Shown here: positions 55,901 through 63,486 of the stretch, in pieces
How positions within the stretch are numbered: the first letter of the stretch is position 1
Layout of the letters: the number at the start of each line of letters is the position of its first letter
Assembly (NCBI RefSeq): GCF_025717515.1
Contig: NZ_JAJIRN010000008.1
Coordinates: forward strand, 186,001-250,000
DNA from: Roseateles oligotrophus
GTDB taxonomy: Bacteria; Pseudomonadota; Gammaproteobacteria; Burkholderiales; Burkholderiaceae_C
Direction of reading: 5' to 3'
Length of the DNA stretch: 64,000 bases
Position numbers and translations under genes: made by a program
The notes under the pieces: model-generated
Seen by the model: the letters and a program-made list of their open reading frames with translations, nothing else
Told to the model about the DNA's origin: nothing
The model's database searches: none

Positions 55901-56172
55901 CCGACGAATTGCCGGCGATGGTCTTGTCCGACATCGAGATGCCGCGCATGGACGGCTTCGATCTGGTGCGCAATATGCGTGCGGATCCGCGACTGGCCGG
56001 CCTGCCGGTGGTGATGATCACGTCCAGAATCGCGCAAAAACATCGAGACTATGCCGAACAGCTAGGGGTCAACCATTACTTGGGCAAGCCCTATGACGAA
56101 GAGCTACTTTTGTCATTGATTGCTGGATACACTTCGACACAAATTGCGGGCGCCACATTGCCGCAGCAATAG
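49936..56172 (+). CDS. chpA: hybrid chemosensory histidine kinase ChpA (PilL)
   Basis: ChpA is the CheA-like kinase of the type IV pilus system. The 2078-residue product carries Hpt-like modules near residue 75 (LHQVAGVLALVGL), 509 (LQAMRGVLTVLGL, His lost), 748 (FHTLKGSARMVGL), 1091 (AHALSGSAAAV, Lys to Ser) and 1281 (LHTLKGGARLTGA). Long acidic Glu/Pro/Ala-rich linkers separate them. A dimerisation helix follows near 1455-1580, then HATPase (HLLRNSVSHGIE near 1645, GRGVGMDVV near 1742), a CheW domain (about 1775-1925) and a C-terminal receiver (VVDDSLTVRR near 1951, LSDIEMPRMDGF near 1998). P. aeruginosa ChpA has a similar multi-phosphotransfer layout. Confidence 0.94.
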   Translation: MDIARDSELPADLSPLAWVQEELRRSLEAVHKALRRLLRDGESRSTMAAGFVADGLSGLPVNASLQAAVQAAAAQLHQVAGVLALVGLPAGSLVLRAAEQAVADLAEHPNSIDLIRVETIERANFALLSLIARMLAAGSSSGQSSSQVSTLSLFPAYRELQTMNGAERIHPADLWQFEWSWHSLPDDPRAHALPATSVRPAFEAALLKHMRAPSPEHARILSELSAGLAAGLQQPHSKTLWQLAAAVFEAQALGLLEVDAFVKRLGSRLLSQMRAVAQGDAGVNERLAKDLLFFCAQSRVTAAAQPALRLHAALASYGLLESVPGDYEDETLGRIDPAWVTQARRRVVSAKDSWGSAAEGDSHRATALNEQFVALAESLQKLFPSGEVLAESLQRAVVATLRSAEPPPPALAMEVATSLLYVEAALDDAAFDQPEQAERVRRLAGRVEAVARGGEPEPLEAWMEDLYRRVSDHQTLGSVVQELRVSLSEIERQADEYFRDPSQRERLIPVPGQLQAMRGVLTVLGLDQASHACLRMRDEVDELTNTEVDVERGGPRELFDRLANNLGALGFLIDMLSVQPQLAKRMFVFDEASGRLNPVMGRRSDAAQRRPMNPPVLRTQDMVEPLAVTSLPELVDQVELPVLSLPLELAVSSRPVEAGPTLSLAPQEEAPSLPGAPALAPVPAPSPSPAPAPLPAPVPVMASAHDPEMQEIFLEEAGEVLANVRQALTALQQNPQEREAMTVLRRAFHTLKGSARMVGLDSFGEGAWACEQLYNARLGEAAPHGDAGLLGFTGEALDYLGDWCEQIASNQVVSHVAEPLRRGADALRLGQEPVPVEWPLTSIEAPSADFLEQGGGAAKEQPVEAGLEPFELLDLRELAEPSEALEQAEPLDLPPLSAHELLPSPLPAAEPAEEPEELEEAGADLAEVLPFELDLPMEPAEALGAAFELPDFELRLDLGEEVPESFVSSSSVILDEPTLELEPEIELAPGNMVEPIIARTPPRGFEPVLVIGGRQAFEAEAAGEPDQLLRPELLDESLDEQFKMIGNLPVKLELFNIFLNEADELSRRLATSLAEWALELNRPVPANCEALAHALSGSAAAVKFDDLALLTRAMEHALGRAARASRYSEAEAQMFVGAAEQVRHLLHQFAAGFLKSFDPVTLEQLRAYEPNLEPNSRFGELTDLEDNGLHWRDSRPGEAQAEPEEIEALEPIAPLEFGTALTPSADADEVEPGLPDEIDPVLLPIFEEEARDLLHDLHGALREWVAKPSDLRCASACMRALHTLKGGARLTGAMRLGEQAHALESALERAVANGLPLPADLLGLQAAADALEASFEQLGVPQPTLPVAAPATEMFAEAEPELAPALAEAAPSETIEALEPALPVPELVPDLVEAPAASEVAELAEATEALEVVEPALPEPLKQAAAGPQIDWSRFAEPPLDENAAEASATGLQAMVRVRGSMLERMAAQAGEVSIRRARLESELAQMKSSLLDLDDNLGRLRAQLRELELQAESQMGGQQELQQAKAKVGGADFDPLEFDRYTRFQELTRMMAESVGDVATVQRALQRNVQLGEDELAAQSRLTRELQDDLLRTRMVEFESLAERLHRVVRQAARDAGRQARLEIVGAQTELDRSVLERMAGAFEHLLRNSVSHGIEPAETRVAAGKDPVGTLRLAVRQEGNEVLLTFSDDGGGLDLQRIRARGLHLGLIKADADASEEAALMQLIFTPGFSTAAQVTELSGRGVGMDVVRAEVSTLGGSIETSSVPGQGTSFTLRLPLTTALTQVVLLRCGEQTVAVPAGLMDSLQRVPTDQVEAAYASGHLQFGGETLPFYWLGGLLGLAGRGLGHGKHMSVVLVRSAQQRIALHVDEVLGNQEVVVKNLGPQLSRVPGLAGISLLASGEVALIYNPVALATWYGLAAQQRLEQIRQAAKQDGPVLPIEAEQALAPLVLVVDDSLTVRRVTQRLLEREGYRVQLAKDGLDAMECLAADELPAMVLSDIEMPRMDGFDLVRNMRADPRLAGLPVVMITSRIAQKHRDYAEQLGVNHYLGKPYDEELLLSLIAGYTSTQIAGATLPQQ

Positions 56173-56268
56173 TAAGCGGTGAAGGGGCTTTGGGCCGCTA
56201 TCACTATCAGAGGCCCAAGAAGAACACAAGAATCAGCTCGAACCCCTTCGCTGGGGTGAGTCAAAGCA

Positions 56269-57306
56269 ATGTCCGAAGTCGTTGATCATCTGGCCGAAAT
56301 GACCGGCTTCCGGGACCGGGACGTCATGGACGTGACGCTGGTGTCGGCCCTGCGTGATTTGTTGGAACCCCTGTCGGTGGCGATCTTTCGCTGCGTTGGC
56401 GAAGCTGGCGAACAGCGCTGGTTGACGCGCGCGCATCTGAGCGCCGATGACGCGGTGGCCACCGCCGACCCGCTTTGGTCCGATCCCGAATTGCTGCCTT
56501 TGGTGCAGGACTACCCGCAACGCCTGGACTGCATGCACAGCCGCGCGGTGGTGCAGGGCGACATCGGCGAGCATTGCCTCAGCCTGTTTCCGATCGCCAC
56601 CGACCGGGATGTTGTCGGCGTGTTGGAGGTGATTTCCACCGAGCGAATGACGTCCAAGGCGCAGCGCCTGGTCAGCAGTGTGCTGCGGATTTATCACAAC
56701 TTTCAAGGCCTGCTCGACTACAGCGAGCGCGACACCTTGACCGGCCTTCTCAACCGCAAGACCTTTGAGGACAGCTTTCTGAAGGCGGTCAGCGAGCTGC
56801 CGGCGCGCGCCGTTATGGCCGACACCGATGATGGTCGGCGTCACGAAGGCCGCAGCCCGCGCTACTTTCTGGGTGTCATCGATATCGACCATTTCAAGCT
56901 CGTCAATGACCGCTTCGGTCATCTGATCGGCGACGAAGTGCTGCTGCTGCTGTCACGCCTGATGCGCAGCAGTTTTCGCTTTCACGACCTGCTTTATCGC
57001 TTTGGGGGTGAGGAGTTCGTGGTCTTGATGCGCTGTGAAGATGAGGCCGACGCGGCCTTGGCTTTTGAGCGCTTGCGCCTGAATACCGAGCATTACGCCT
57101 TCCCGCAAATCGGCCGCATCACCGTCAGCATCGGCTTTACGCAAGTGCGCATCGAGGATTCGCCGGCCTCCGCTTTCGAGCGAGCCGACAAGGCGGTCTA
57201 TCACGCCAAGGATTCCGGTCGCAATCAGGTGCACAGCCATGCCGAGTTGGTCTCGGCCGGCAAGATGAGCGAGCAGGCGCAGCTCAGCGCGATGGAACTG
57301 TTCTAA
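56269..57306 (+). CDS. diguanylate cyclase with GAF-like N-terminal domain
   Basis: This enzyme makes cyclic di-GMP. The 345-residue product has an N-terminal GAF-like sensory region (about 15-150) and a GGDEF domain (about 160-330). The active-site motif GGEEF is near residue 246. The allosteric inhibitory site RFHD is five residues before it, so product feedback should operate; DTLTGLLNRK marks the domain start. No membrane segment is present. It starts 96 bp after chpA with no clear terminator between, so it may be co-transcribed with the pilus chemosensory genes, linking c-di-GMP to pilus behaviour (inference). Confidence 0.92.
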   Translation: MSEVVDHLAEMTGFRDRDVMDVTLVSALRDLLEPLSVAIFRCVGEAGEQRWLTRAHLSADDAVATADPLWSDPELLPLVQDYPQRLDCMHSRAVVQGDIGEHCLSLFPIATDRDVVGVLEVISTERMTSKAQRLVSSVLRIYHNFQGLLDYSERDTLTGLLNRKTFEDSFLKAVSELPARAVMADTDDGRRHEGRSPRYFLGVIDIDHFKLVNDRFGHLIGDEVLLLLSRLMRSSFRFHDLLYRFGGEEFVVLMRCEDEADAALAFERLRLNTEHYAFPQIGRITVSIGFTQVRIEDSPASAFERADKAVYHAKDSGRNQVHSHAELVSAGKMSEQAQLSAMELF

Positions 57307-57317
57307 GGACCGAGCGC

Positions 57318-57420
57318 CGCCGAGTTCAACTCGGCGCGGGTTCTGGGCGCGGGGCGGCCGAAAAGTCAATATGACGGCCGGCCATCTGTTGCAATGAGAA
57401 GCGGGCCCGCAGGCCCGCTT
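57318..57420. terminator. two hairpins between convergent genes
   Basis: CGCCGAGTT/AACTCGGCG (57318-57336) and AAGCGGGCC/GGCCCGCTT (57399-57420, loop CGCA) are perfect 9-bp stems in the gap between the diguanylate cyclase and the M13 peptidase. Neither has a long T-run, so termination strength is uncertain. Confidence 0.5.
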
Positions 57421-57424
57421 GAAC

Positions 57425-59437
57425 TTACCAGATGCGAATACGCTCTTCGCTGGCCTTGAACATCTGATCACCCGGCTTGGTGCCAAAGGCTTCGTGGAAG
57501 CCGTCATGGTTGACGGCGGCCCCGTTGGCGCGGAATTTGGCCGGTGAATGCGGATCCACGGTCAGGTTCTGCATCGTGCGTTCATCCCGCGCCTTGGCCC
57601 GCCAGGCTTGCGACCAGCCCATGAAGAAGCGCTGTTCGCCGGTGTAGCCGCCAATCACAGCCGCCGGTTTACCGCCGAGTGAACGCTGATAGGCTTTGTA
57701 GGCAATCTGCAGGCCCGAAAGATCGGCAATGTTCTCGCCCAAGGTCAGCTTGCCATTGAGCGTCTTGCCGGGCAACGGTTCGTATTTTTCGTATTGCGCC
57801 ACCAGTTGCGCACCAATCGCTTCAAAGGCCTTGCGGTCGGCGTCGGTCCACCAATTGCGCAAGGCGCCTTCGCCATCGAACTGGCTGCCCTGGTCATCAA
57901 AGCCATGGCTGATTTCATGCCCGATGACGGCACCGATGGCGCCGTAATTGACCGCGTCATCGGCCGCCATATCGAAGAAGGGCGGCTGCAAAATCGCCGC
58001 CGGGAAGACGATCTCGTTCATCGAGGGGTTGTAGTAAGCGTTGACGGCCTGCGGCGTCATGCCCCATTCGGCGCGGTCCACGGGCTTGCCGACACGGGTG
58101 GCGATGCGCTCCCACTCGAAACGGCCCGAGCGAGCCTTGTTGCCAAAGGCGTCGCCCTGGCGCACTTCCAGCGCACTGTAATCACGCCAGCTATCGGGGT
58201 AGCCGATCTTGACCATGTACTTGGACAACTTGTCCTTGGCCGCGGCCTTGGTGGTGGGCGTCATCCAGCTCAAGCCGTCGATGGAGTCACCGTAAGCGCT
58301 CATCAGGTTGCCGACCAACTCGACCATGCGGGTCTTGTAGACCGGCGGGAAATGCTGCGCCACATAGACCTGCCCGATCGCTTCACCCAGCGCGCCGTTG
58401 ACCTCGGCAATGCCTTTTTGCCAGCGCGGCCTTTCTTCCTTGGCGCCCGTCAGCGTATTGCCATGGAAGGCAAAGCGCGCCTCGCGGTAGGCCTTGGGCA
58501 GCAGTTCGGCGTTCTCATCCAGTACCCGCAGCTTCAGATAGGCCTGCCAGTCGGCCAGAGGCACTTCACCCGCCATTTTGGCCAGTGCCGTCATGGTGCT
58601 GGGCTGCGAGACCGTGATCCGGTCAACGCCTTGCAGTTGAGCGGCTGCCATGAAACCGGCCCAGTCAAAACCGGGGGCGGCCTTGGCCAACTCGGCCGGC
58701 GTCATCGGGTTATAGGTCTTGACCGGGTTGCGGTTGTCGACCTTGTCCCAATGCGCCTCGGCAATGCGCTTCTCCAGCGCCATCACGCGTTCCGCCATGG
58801 CCGCCGGCGCCTTCTCACCCGAGAGCTTGGCCAAGGTCGTCAGATAGCCCAGGTAGGCCTTGCGTGCTTGGCTGAGTTTGTCGTCATCCTTGAGGTAATA
58901 GTCCCGGTCCGGCATGCCGATGCCGCCCTGCCAAGTCAGCGCGCGGTTGATACCGGGCTGCTTGAAGTCGGGCATCACCCACAGCACCATGGGTGTGTTG
59001 ACGGCGCCCTGCGCATTGCCCAGCCAGCGTGCCAAATCGGTTGGTGACTTGATCGCGGCGATGCTGGCCAGCATCGCTTTGGCCGGTGTCAGGCCGGCCT
59101 TATCAATCGCGGCCAGATTGCTGTAGGAGCCATAGAAATCGGCGATTTTCTGTTCGACGCTGCCCTTGGCTTGCGGCTTGGCGGCCAAGCTCTCAACGAT
59201 CATGCGTACGCGCTGGTCGGAGAGGTCCCGCAACTGATAGAAGCTGCCGTACTCGGCCTTGTCGGCCGGGATCTCGGTCTTGCTGACCCAGCTGCCATTG
59301 GCGGCCAAGAATAGATCATCCTGGGCGCGAACTTGCTTGTCAAAACCTGCCAGGTCAAGGCCAGAAGTAGGAGCGGCAGCGTGAGCCAAACCGGCGGCCA
59401 GCAGCGCCGCCAAGGGCAAAAGACGAAAGAGTTTCAT
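57425..59437 (-). CDS. exported M13-family zinc endopeptidase (PepO/neprilysin type)
   Basis: This zinc endopeptidase cleaves peptides of limited size. The 670-residue product has a signal peptide (about 1-21, MKLFRLLPLAALLAAGLAHA) and the M13 N-terminal domain. The catalytic domain has HEISHGFDDQGSQFD near residue 505, with zinc ligands His-His, and ENIADLSGL near 565 with the third ligand Glu. The family C-terminal Trp is kept in RIRIW. Length matches bacterial PepO. It is divergent from the cyanophycinase-like gene. Confidence 0.94.
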   Translation of the reverse strand: MKLFRLLPLAALLAAGLAHAAAPTSGLDLAGFDKQVRAQDDLFLAANGSWVSKTEIPADKAEYGSFYQLRDLSDQRVRMIVESLAAKPQAKGSVEQKIADFYGSYSNLAAIDKAGLTPAKAMLASIAAIKSPTDLARWLGNAQGAVNTPMVLWVMPDFKQPGINRALTWQGGIGMPDRDYYLKDDDKLSQARKAYLGYLTTLAKLSGEKAPAAMAERVMALEKRIAEAHWDKVDNRNPVKTYNPMTPAELAKAAPGFDWAGFMAAAQLQGVDRITVSQPSTMTALAKMAGEVPLADWQAYLKLRVLDENAELLPKAYREARFAFHGNTLTGAKEERPRWQKGIAEVNGALGEAIGQVYVAQHFPPVYKTRMVELVGNLMSAYGDSIDGLSWMTPTTKAAAKDKLSKYMVKIGYPDSWRDYSALEVRQGDAFGNKARSGRFEWERIATRVGKPVDRAEWGMTPQAVNAYYNPSMNEIVFPAAILQPPFFDMAADDAVNYGAIGAVIGHEISHGFDDQGSQFDGEGALRNWWTDADRKAFEAIGAQLVAQYEKYEPLPGKTLNGKLTLGENIADLSGLQIAYKAYQRSLGGKPAAVIGGYTGEQRFFMGWSQAWRAKARDERTMQNLTVDPHSPAKFRANGAAVNHDGFHEAFGTKPGDQMFKASEERIRIW

Positions 59438-59669
59438 GCGGGTACAGCCTGAATATGGGGAGCGGGGAGGGTAATGGACGGGCCGGCAATTGGCAAGATG
59501 ACTTTGGGCACAGAGGGATCACCCTTGTTCGGCCTTGCTTAGCCTGTGATCGGCATTGCGGCAAGCCCCGCAAATGAAGGCCTGGGAAATCCCTTGCCAA
59601 GGTTCAAGAACTGCCCGCTCAAGGACTATGCTCGACATCCCCCCTAGGCCCAAATTGAAAGCGCAAGCG

Positions 59670-60764
59670 ATGAACATCTATAAATCCCCCCGTGCCTTGC
59701 TGGGCCTAAGTCGTGGTCTGCTGACCCTGTGCTTCGCCTTCGGTGCATTGTTGAGCGCGCCCGCCTATGCCGGTGGGGGCGCCGGCAAGGGTGGCGCCGC
59801 GCCGACCATCGCTTCGAAGAGCTATGACCTGTACCGCACCGGCAGCGCCGAAGACGCATTGCCGGCCGCACCGGCCGCATCGATGCTGGTCTTGATGGGC
59901 GGCGGCACCGATGTCGATGATGCCTTCCGGGCGATGATTGCCAAGGCCAGAGGCAATGGCAGCGCCAAGGTCGACGTGGTGATCATTCGCGTCTCCGGCG
60001 CCGATGGTTATAACGAATCGCTCTACGCGATGGACGGTGTTGATTCGGTCGAGTCGCTGGTGATCAAAACCCGCGAAGGCGCCAATGACCCCGCCGTCAA
60101 CAAAATCGTCGCGGCGGCCGATGTGCTTTTCATCGCCGGAGGCGACCAGTGGGACTACATCAATCTCTGGAAGGGCAGCCAGCTCGACACCACCTTGCGT
60201 GGCTTGGCGGCCAAGCGAGTGCCCATCGGCGGCACCAGCGCCGGCCTGGCGGTGTTGGGCCAGTTTGACTATTCGGCCCAGAACGGCACGGTGACCTCGA
60301 CCGAGGCGATGGCCAACCCCTACGACCGCAAGCTGACCCTGGACGGGGGCTTTTTGAACGCGCTGCCCTATATGGCCGGCGTGATCACCGATTCTCACCT
60401 CGTCAGCCGCGACCGCATGGGTCGTCTGGTGAGTTTTCTGGCCCGCTTGATCAAGGACGGTTCGGTCGGCTTCGAGCAGGCCCGCGGCATTGGCGTCGAT
60501 GAACAGACCGCCGTGGTGGTCGACGGCGGCATCGCGACCGTGATGGGCAATGATGACGGCGCCGGTGGCCGCACCGGGCGGGCCTATTTCCTGAAGCCGA
60601 CGATTGCACCTTTGATCGTCAAGGCCAAGACGGCCTTGACCTTCCGCAGCGTTGGTGTGGAAAAACGTGTCGTTGGCGGTGTCTATGACCTGCGCACGTG
60701 GCCGGTCGTCAGCCCGAGCTATCTGTCGGTTGAAGCCGGGCAACTGGCTCCGTCACCTTATTGA
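59670..60764 (+). CDS. exported cyanophycinase-like peptidase (S51 family)
   Basis: The 364-residue protein has a signal peptide (about 1-35, ending SAPAYA). A class I glutamine-amidotransferase-like fold follows with MLVLMGGGTDVDDAF, the nucleophile in IGGTSAGLAVLG near residue 188, and DSHLVSRDRMGRL near 247, the His/Arg motif typical of cyanophycinases. Cyanophycinase hydrolyses the storage polymer multi-L-arginyl-poly-L-aspartate. No cyanophycin synthetase is nearby, so an extracellular scavenging role is suggested (inference). The start at 59670 fits the signal peptide; earlier in-frame ATGs at 59556 and 59628 do not. Confidence 0.85.
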   Translation: MNIYKSPRALLGLSRGLLTLCFAFGALLSAPAYAGGGAGKGGAAPTIASKSYDLYRTGSAEDALPAAPAASMLVLMGGGTDVDDAFRAMIAKARGNGSAKVDVVIIRVSGADGYNESLYAMDGVDSVESLVIKTREGANDPAVNKIVAAADVLFIAGGDQWDYINLWKGSQLDTTLRGLAAKRVPIGGTSAGLAVLGQFDYSAQNGTVTSTEAMANPYDRKLTLDGGFLNALPYMAGVITDSHLVSRDRMGRLVSFLARLIKDGSVGFEQARGIGVDEQTAVVVDGGIATVMGNDDGAGGRTGRAYFLKPTIAPLIVKAKTALTFRSVGVEKRVVGGVYDLRTWPVVSPSYLSVEAGQLAPSPY

Positions 60765-60771
60765 GCGCCAG

Positions 60772-61512
60772 TCAGACCGGCGAGAACCTGTCCACCGCGT
60801 CGGTGATGATGCCGTCCACGCCGTCGCCGATCAAGGTCTGTGCCGTCGCCGCGTCATTGACGGTGTAGACCAGCGCCTGCATGCCGGCGGCGTGAATCTT
60901 GGCGATGGTGGCGGCGTCCATCAGGCGGTAGTTCGTGATGACGGCCCGGCAAGCCAGCGCCTGCGCTTCTGCCAGCCAGCCCTCACGCAAGCTGTCGAGC
61001 AAGAGGCCGCGCGGGATGGCCGGCGCGCTCTCCAGCGCCCCTTGCAAAGCGAGCGGATCGAAGGAGCTGAACAGCGGCGCAAGACCTGACCCTTGCCAGA
61101 GCCGCAAGACCTCGCGCCCGACGACCTGCCCGGTCAGCAACTCCTGGCCCGGCGTCGGCTTGATTTCGATATTCAACGCATAACGGTTGCCGATGACGAA
61201 GCGGGCCACAGCAATCAGGCTGGGCAGCGGCTCGCCGGCAAAGCTGCGGCTGTGCCAGCCGCCGGCGTCCAGGCGCGATAACTCGCTCCAACTCAAGGCG
61301 CCCGCCACGCCCTGGCCATTGCTGGTGCGCTCCAGTGTGGCGTCATGCAGCAAGAAGGGCAGGCCGTCGCTGGACAGCTTCACATCGCATTCAAAGGCCC
61401 GGTAGCCATATTGAGCGCCCAAGCGAAAGGCGGCCAGCGTGTTCTCTGGCGCGAGCTTGCCGGCGCCGCGGTGGGCAATCCAGAAGGGCAGCGGCCAGGC
61501 CTTGCTGTTCAT
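60772..61512 (-). CDS. ugpQ: glycerophosphodiester phosphodiesterase
   Basis: UgpQ hydrolyses glycerophosphodiesters to glycerol-3-phosphate and an alcohol in the cytoplasm. The 246-residue product has the GDPD signature WIAHRGAGKLAPENT near residue 11, ECDVKLSSDGLPFLLHD near 42 with the metal-binding acids and His, and NIEIKPTPG near 115. The start at 61512 follows the ugpC stop by one base, so it ends the ugp operon. It is convergent with the cyanophycinase gene, with a 7-bp gap. Confidence 0.94.
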   Translation of the reverse strand: MNSKAWPLPFWIAHRGAGKLAPENTLAAFRLGAQYGYRAFECDVKLSSDGLPFLLHDATLERTSNGQGVAGALSWSELSRLDAGGWHSRSFAGEPLPSLIAVARFVIGNRYALNIEIKPTPGQELLTGQVVGREVLRLWQGSGLAPLFSSFDPLALQGALESAPAIPRGLLLDSLREGWLAEAQALACRAVITNYRLMDAATIAKIHAAGMQALVYTVNDAATAQTLIGDGVDGIITDAVDRFSPV

Positions 61513-61513
61513 A

Positions 61514-62599
61514 TCAAGCCCGCTCCACGCGCTGGGTGGTTTTCGGATCAAACCAATGCAGATGCTTGGCGCTGAGCTCCAGCATCAGCACGCTGCCGAT
61601 GACCGGTGGGCTCAAGGTGGCGTCGATGCGCAGCGTGAACATCTCGCTTCCGAGGCGGCCGTAGACCAGCCGTTCGGCGCCCAGCATCTCGATCATTTCG
61701 ACCGTAAAGGGCCAGCCCGCGCCGCCTGCGGATTGCGGGTGCCAGTGATCCAGATGCTCGGGCCTCAGACCCAGAATCAGCTCGCCATCGCGCGGCGCCG
61801 CTTCGGGCAGTTCGACGCTGATGCCGCCGATGCTGAAAGCTAGCCCCCGCGCCTGGCCCGTGAGCAGATTCATTGGCGGCGAGCCGATGAAGCCTGCCAC
61901 AAAGGTGGAGGCGGGGCGGGCATAGACTTCTTCGGGCGTGCCGATCTGCTCCATATGGCCGCCGTTCATCACGATCATGCGCTGGGCCAGCGTCATCGCC
62001 TCGACCTGGTCATGGGTGACGAACAAGGAAGTCACGCCGAGTTCACGGTGCAGTTTTTGTATCTCCAGCCTTGTGTGCGCGCGCAGCTTGGCGTCGAGAT
62101 TGGAGAGTGGCTCGTCGAATAGAAAGACCTGCGGCTTGCGCACGATGGCGCGGCCCATTGCGACGCGCTGGCGCTGGCCGCCGGAGAGTTGGCGCGGCGT
62201 GCGCTCGAGCAGCGCGCCCAGCTCGAGGATCTTGGCCGCCTTGTCGACGCGGGCCTTGATCTCGGCCTCGGGCACTTTTTTGATCTTCAGGCCATAAGCC
62301 ATGTTCTCGAACACCGTCATATGCGGGTAAAGCGCATAGTTCTGGAACACCATCGCGATGTCGCGTTCGGCTGGCTCGATGTCGTTGACGACCCGCGCGC
62401 CAATCGCGATCTCGCCGCCGGAGATTTCCTCCAGGCCGGCGACCATGCGCAGCAAGGTCGATTTGCCGCAGCCGGAAGGGCCGACGATGACGACGAACTC
62501 GCCGTCGCGGATTTCGGCGTTGACGCCGTGGATCACCGCATTGGCCTTGGGGCCGTGGCCGTAGCGTTTGATGACGTTTCTGAGGGAGATGGAAGCCAT
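61514..62599 (-). CDS. ugpC: glycerol-3-phosphate ABC transporter, ATP-binding protein
   Basis: UgpC energises uptake of glycerol-3-phosphate and glycerophosphodiesters. The 361-residue product has Walker [10 protein letters not shown] at about 40-48, Q-loop [13 protein letters not shown], signature [14 protein letters not shown] near 135 and Walker [15 protein letters not shown]-terminal regulatory TOBE/MalK-like domain runs from about 240 to 355. Twelve bp separate it from ugpE upstream. Confidence 0.95.
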   Translation of the reverse strand: MASISLRNVIKRYGHGPKANAVIHGVNAEIRDGEFVVIVGPSGCGKSTLLRMVAGLEEISGGEIAIGARVVNDIEPAERDIAMVFQNYALYPHMTVFENMAYGLKIKKVPEAEIKARVDKAAKILELGALLERTPRQLSGGQRQRVAMGRAIVRKPQVFLFDEPLSNLDAKLRAHTRLEIQKLHRELGVTSLFVTHDQVEAMTLAQRMIVMNGGHMEQIGTPEEVYARPASTFVAGFIGSPPMNLLTGQARGLAFSIGGISVELPEAAPRDGELILGLRPEHLDHWHPQSAGGAGWPFTVEMIEMLGAERLVYGRLGSEMFTLRIDATLSPPVIGSVLMLELSAKHLHWFDPKTTQRVERA

Positions 62600-62611
62600 G
62601 TGTGTCTCTTC

Positions 62612-63469
62612 TTATTTTTCGGTATCGACCAAGCCTTTGACGAACCACTTCTGCATCAGCATCACGACCAGCGCGGGCGGGATCATCGCCAGCATCGCCG
62701 TCGCCATGATGATGTTCCAGTCGTTGGCCGCGTCGCCGCCGCTGATCATGCGCTTGATGCCGATGACGACCGGGTACATATGCTCGTCGGTGGTGACCAA
62801 GAGTGGCCACAGGTATTGGTTCCAGCCGTAAATGAACTGAATCACGAACAACGCAGCGATGCTGGTCGTCGACAGCGGCAGCAAGATGTCCTTGAAGAAG
62901 CGCAGCGGCCCGGCGCCGTCCATGCGGGCGGCCTCCAGCAACTCATCCGGCACCGTCATGAAAAACTGCCGGAACAAAAAGGTCGCGGTGGCCGAGGCGA
63001 TCAGTGGCACGGTCAGGCCGGCGTAGCTGTTGAGCAGACCCAGGTCGGCCACCACCTGGTAGGTCGGGCCGATGCGTACCTCCACTGGCAGCATCAGCGT
63101 GACGAAGATGGCCCAGAAGAAGAAGGACTTGAAGGGGATGCGGAAGAACACGATCGCAAAGGCCGACAGCAGCGAGATCGAAATTTTGGCGATCGCAATC
63201 GTCAGCGCACTGACCAGGCTGACCCACATCATGCGGCCAACCGGTGCCGAAGAGCCCGAGCCCGAACCCTCGGCGTTGCCGAACAGCGCGGTCTTGTAGT
63301 TCTCGATCAGATGGCTGCCCGGCAGCATCGGCATCGGCGCTTGCACGATCGCGTCGGCCGTCTGCGTCGAGGCGACAAAGGTGATGTAGACCGGGAAGGC
63401 GACGATCAGCACCCCCAGGATCAAGATGACGTGGGAGACAAAGGTGAGGATGGGGCGGCGTTCAATCAT
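62612..63469 (-). CDS. ugpE: glycerol-3-phosphate ABC transporter permease UgpE
   Basis: UgpE is one of the two membrane subunits of the importer. The 285-residue product has six predicted membrane helices, the first at about 12-32 after MIERRPILTFVSHV. The cytoplasmic EAA loop ELLEAARMDGAGPLRFFKDILLP (partly, near 195-215) contacts UgpC. It lies 17 bp after ugpA and 12 bp before ugpC. Confidence 0.94.
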   Translation of the reverse strand: MIERRPILTFVSHVILILGVLIVAFPVYITFVASTQTADAIVQAPMPMLPGSHLIENYKTALFGNAEGSGSGSSAPVGRMMWVSLVSALTIAIAKISISLLSAFAIVFFRIPFKSFFFWAIFVTLMLPVEVRIGPTYQVVADLGLLNSYAGLTVPLIASATATFLFRQFFMTVPDELLEAARMDGAGPLRFFKDILLPLSTTSIAALFVIQFIYGWNQYLWPLLVTTDEHMYPVVIGIKRMISGGDAANDWNIIMATAMLAMIPPALVVMLMQKWFVKGLVDTEK

Positions 63470-63486
63470 GGCTCTGCTTCCTGCGC

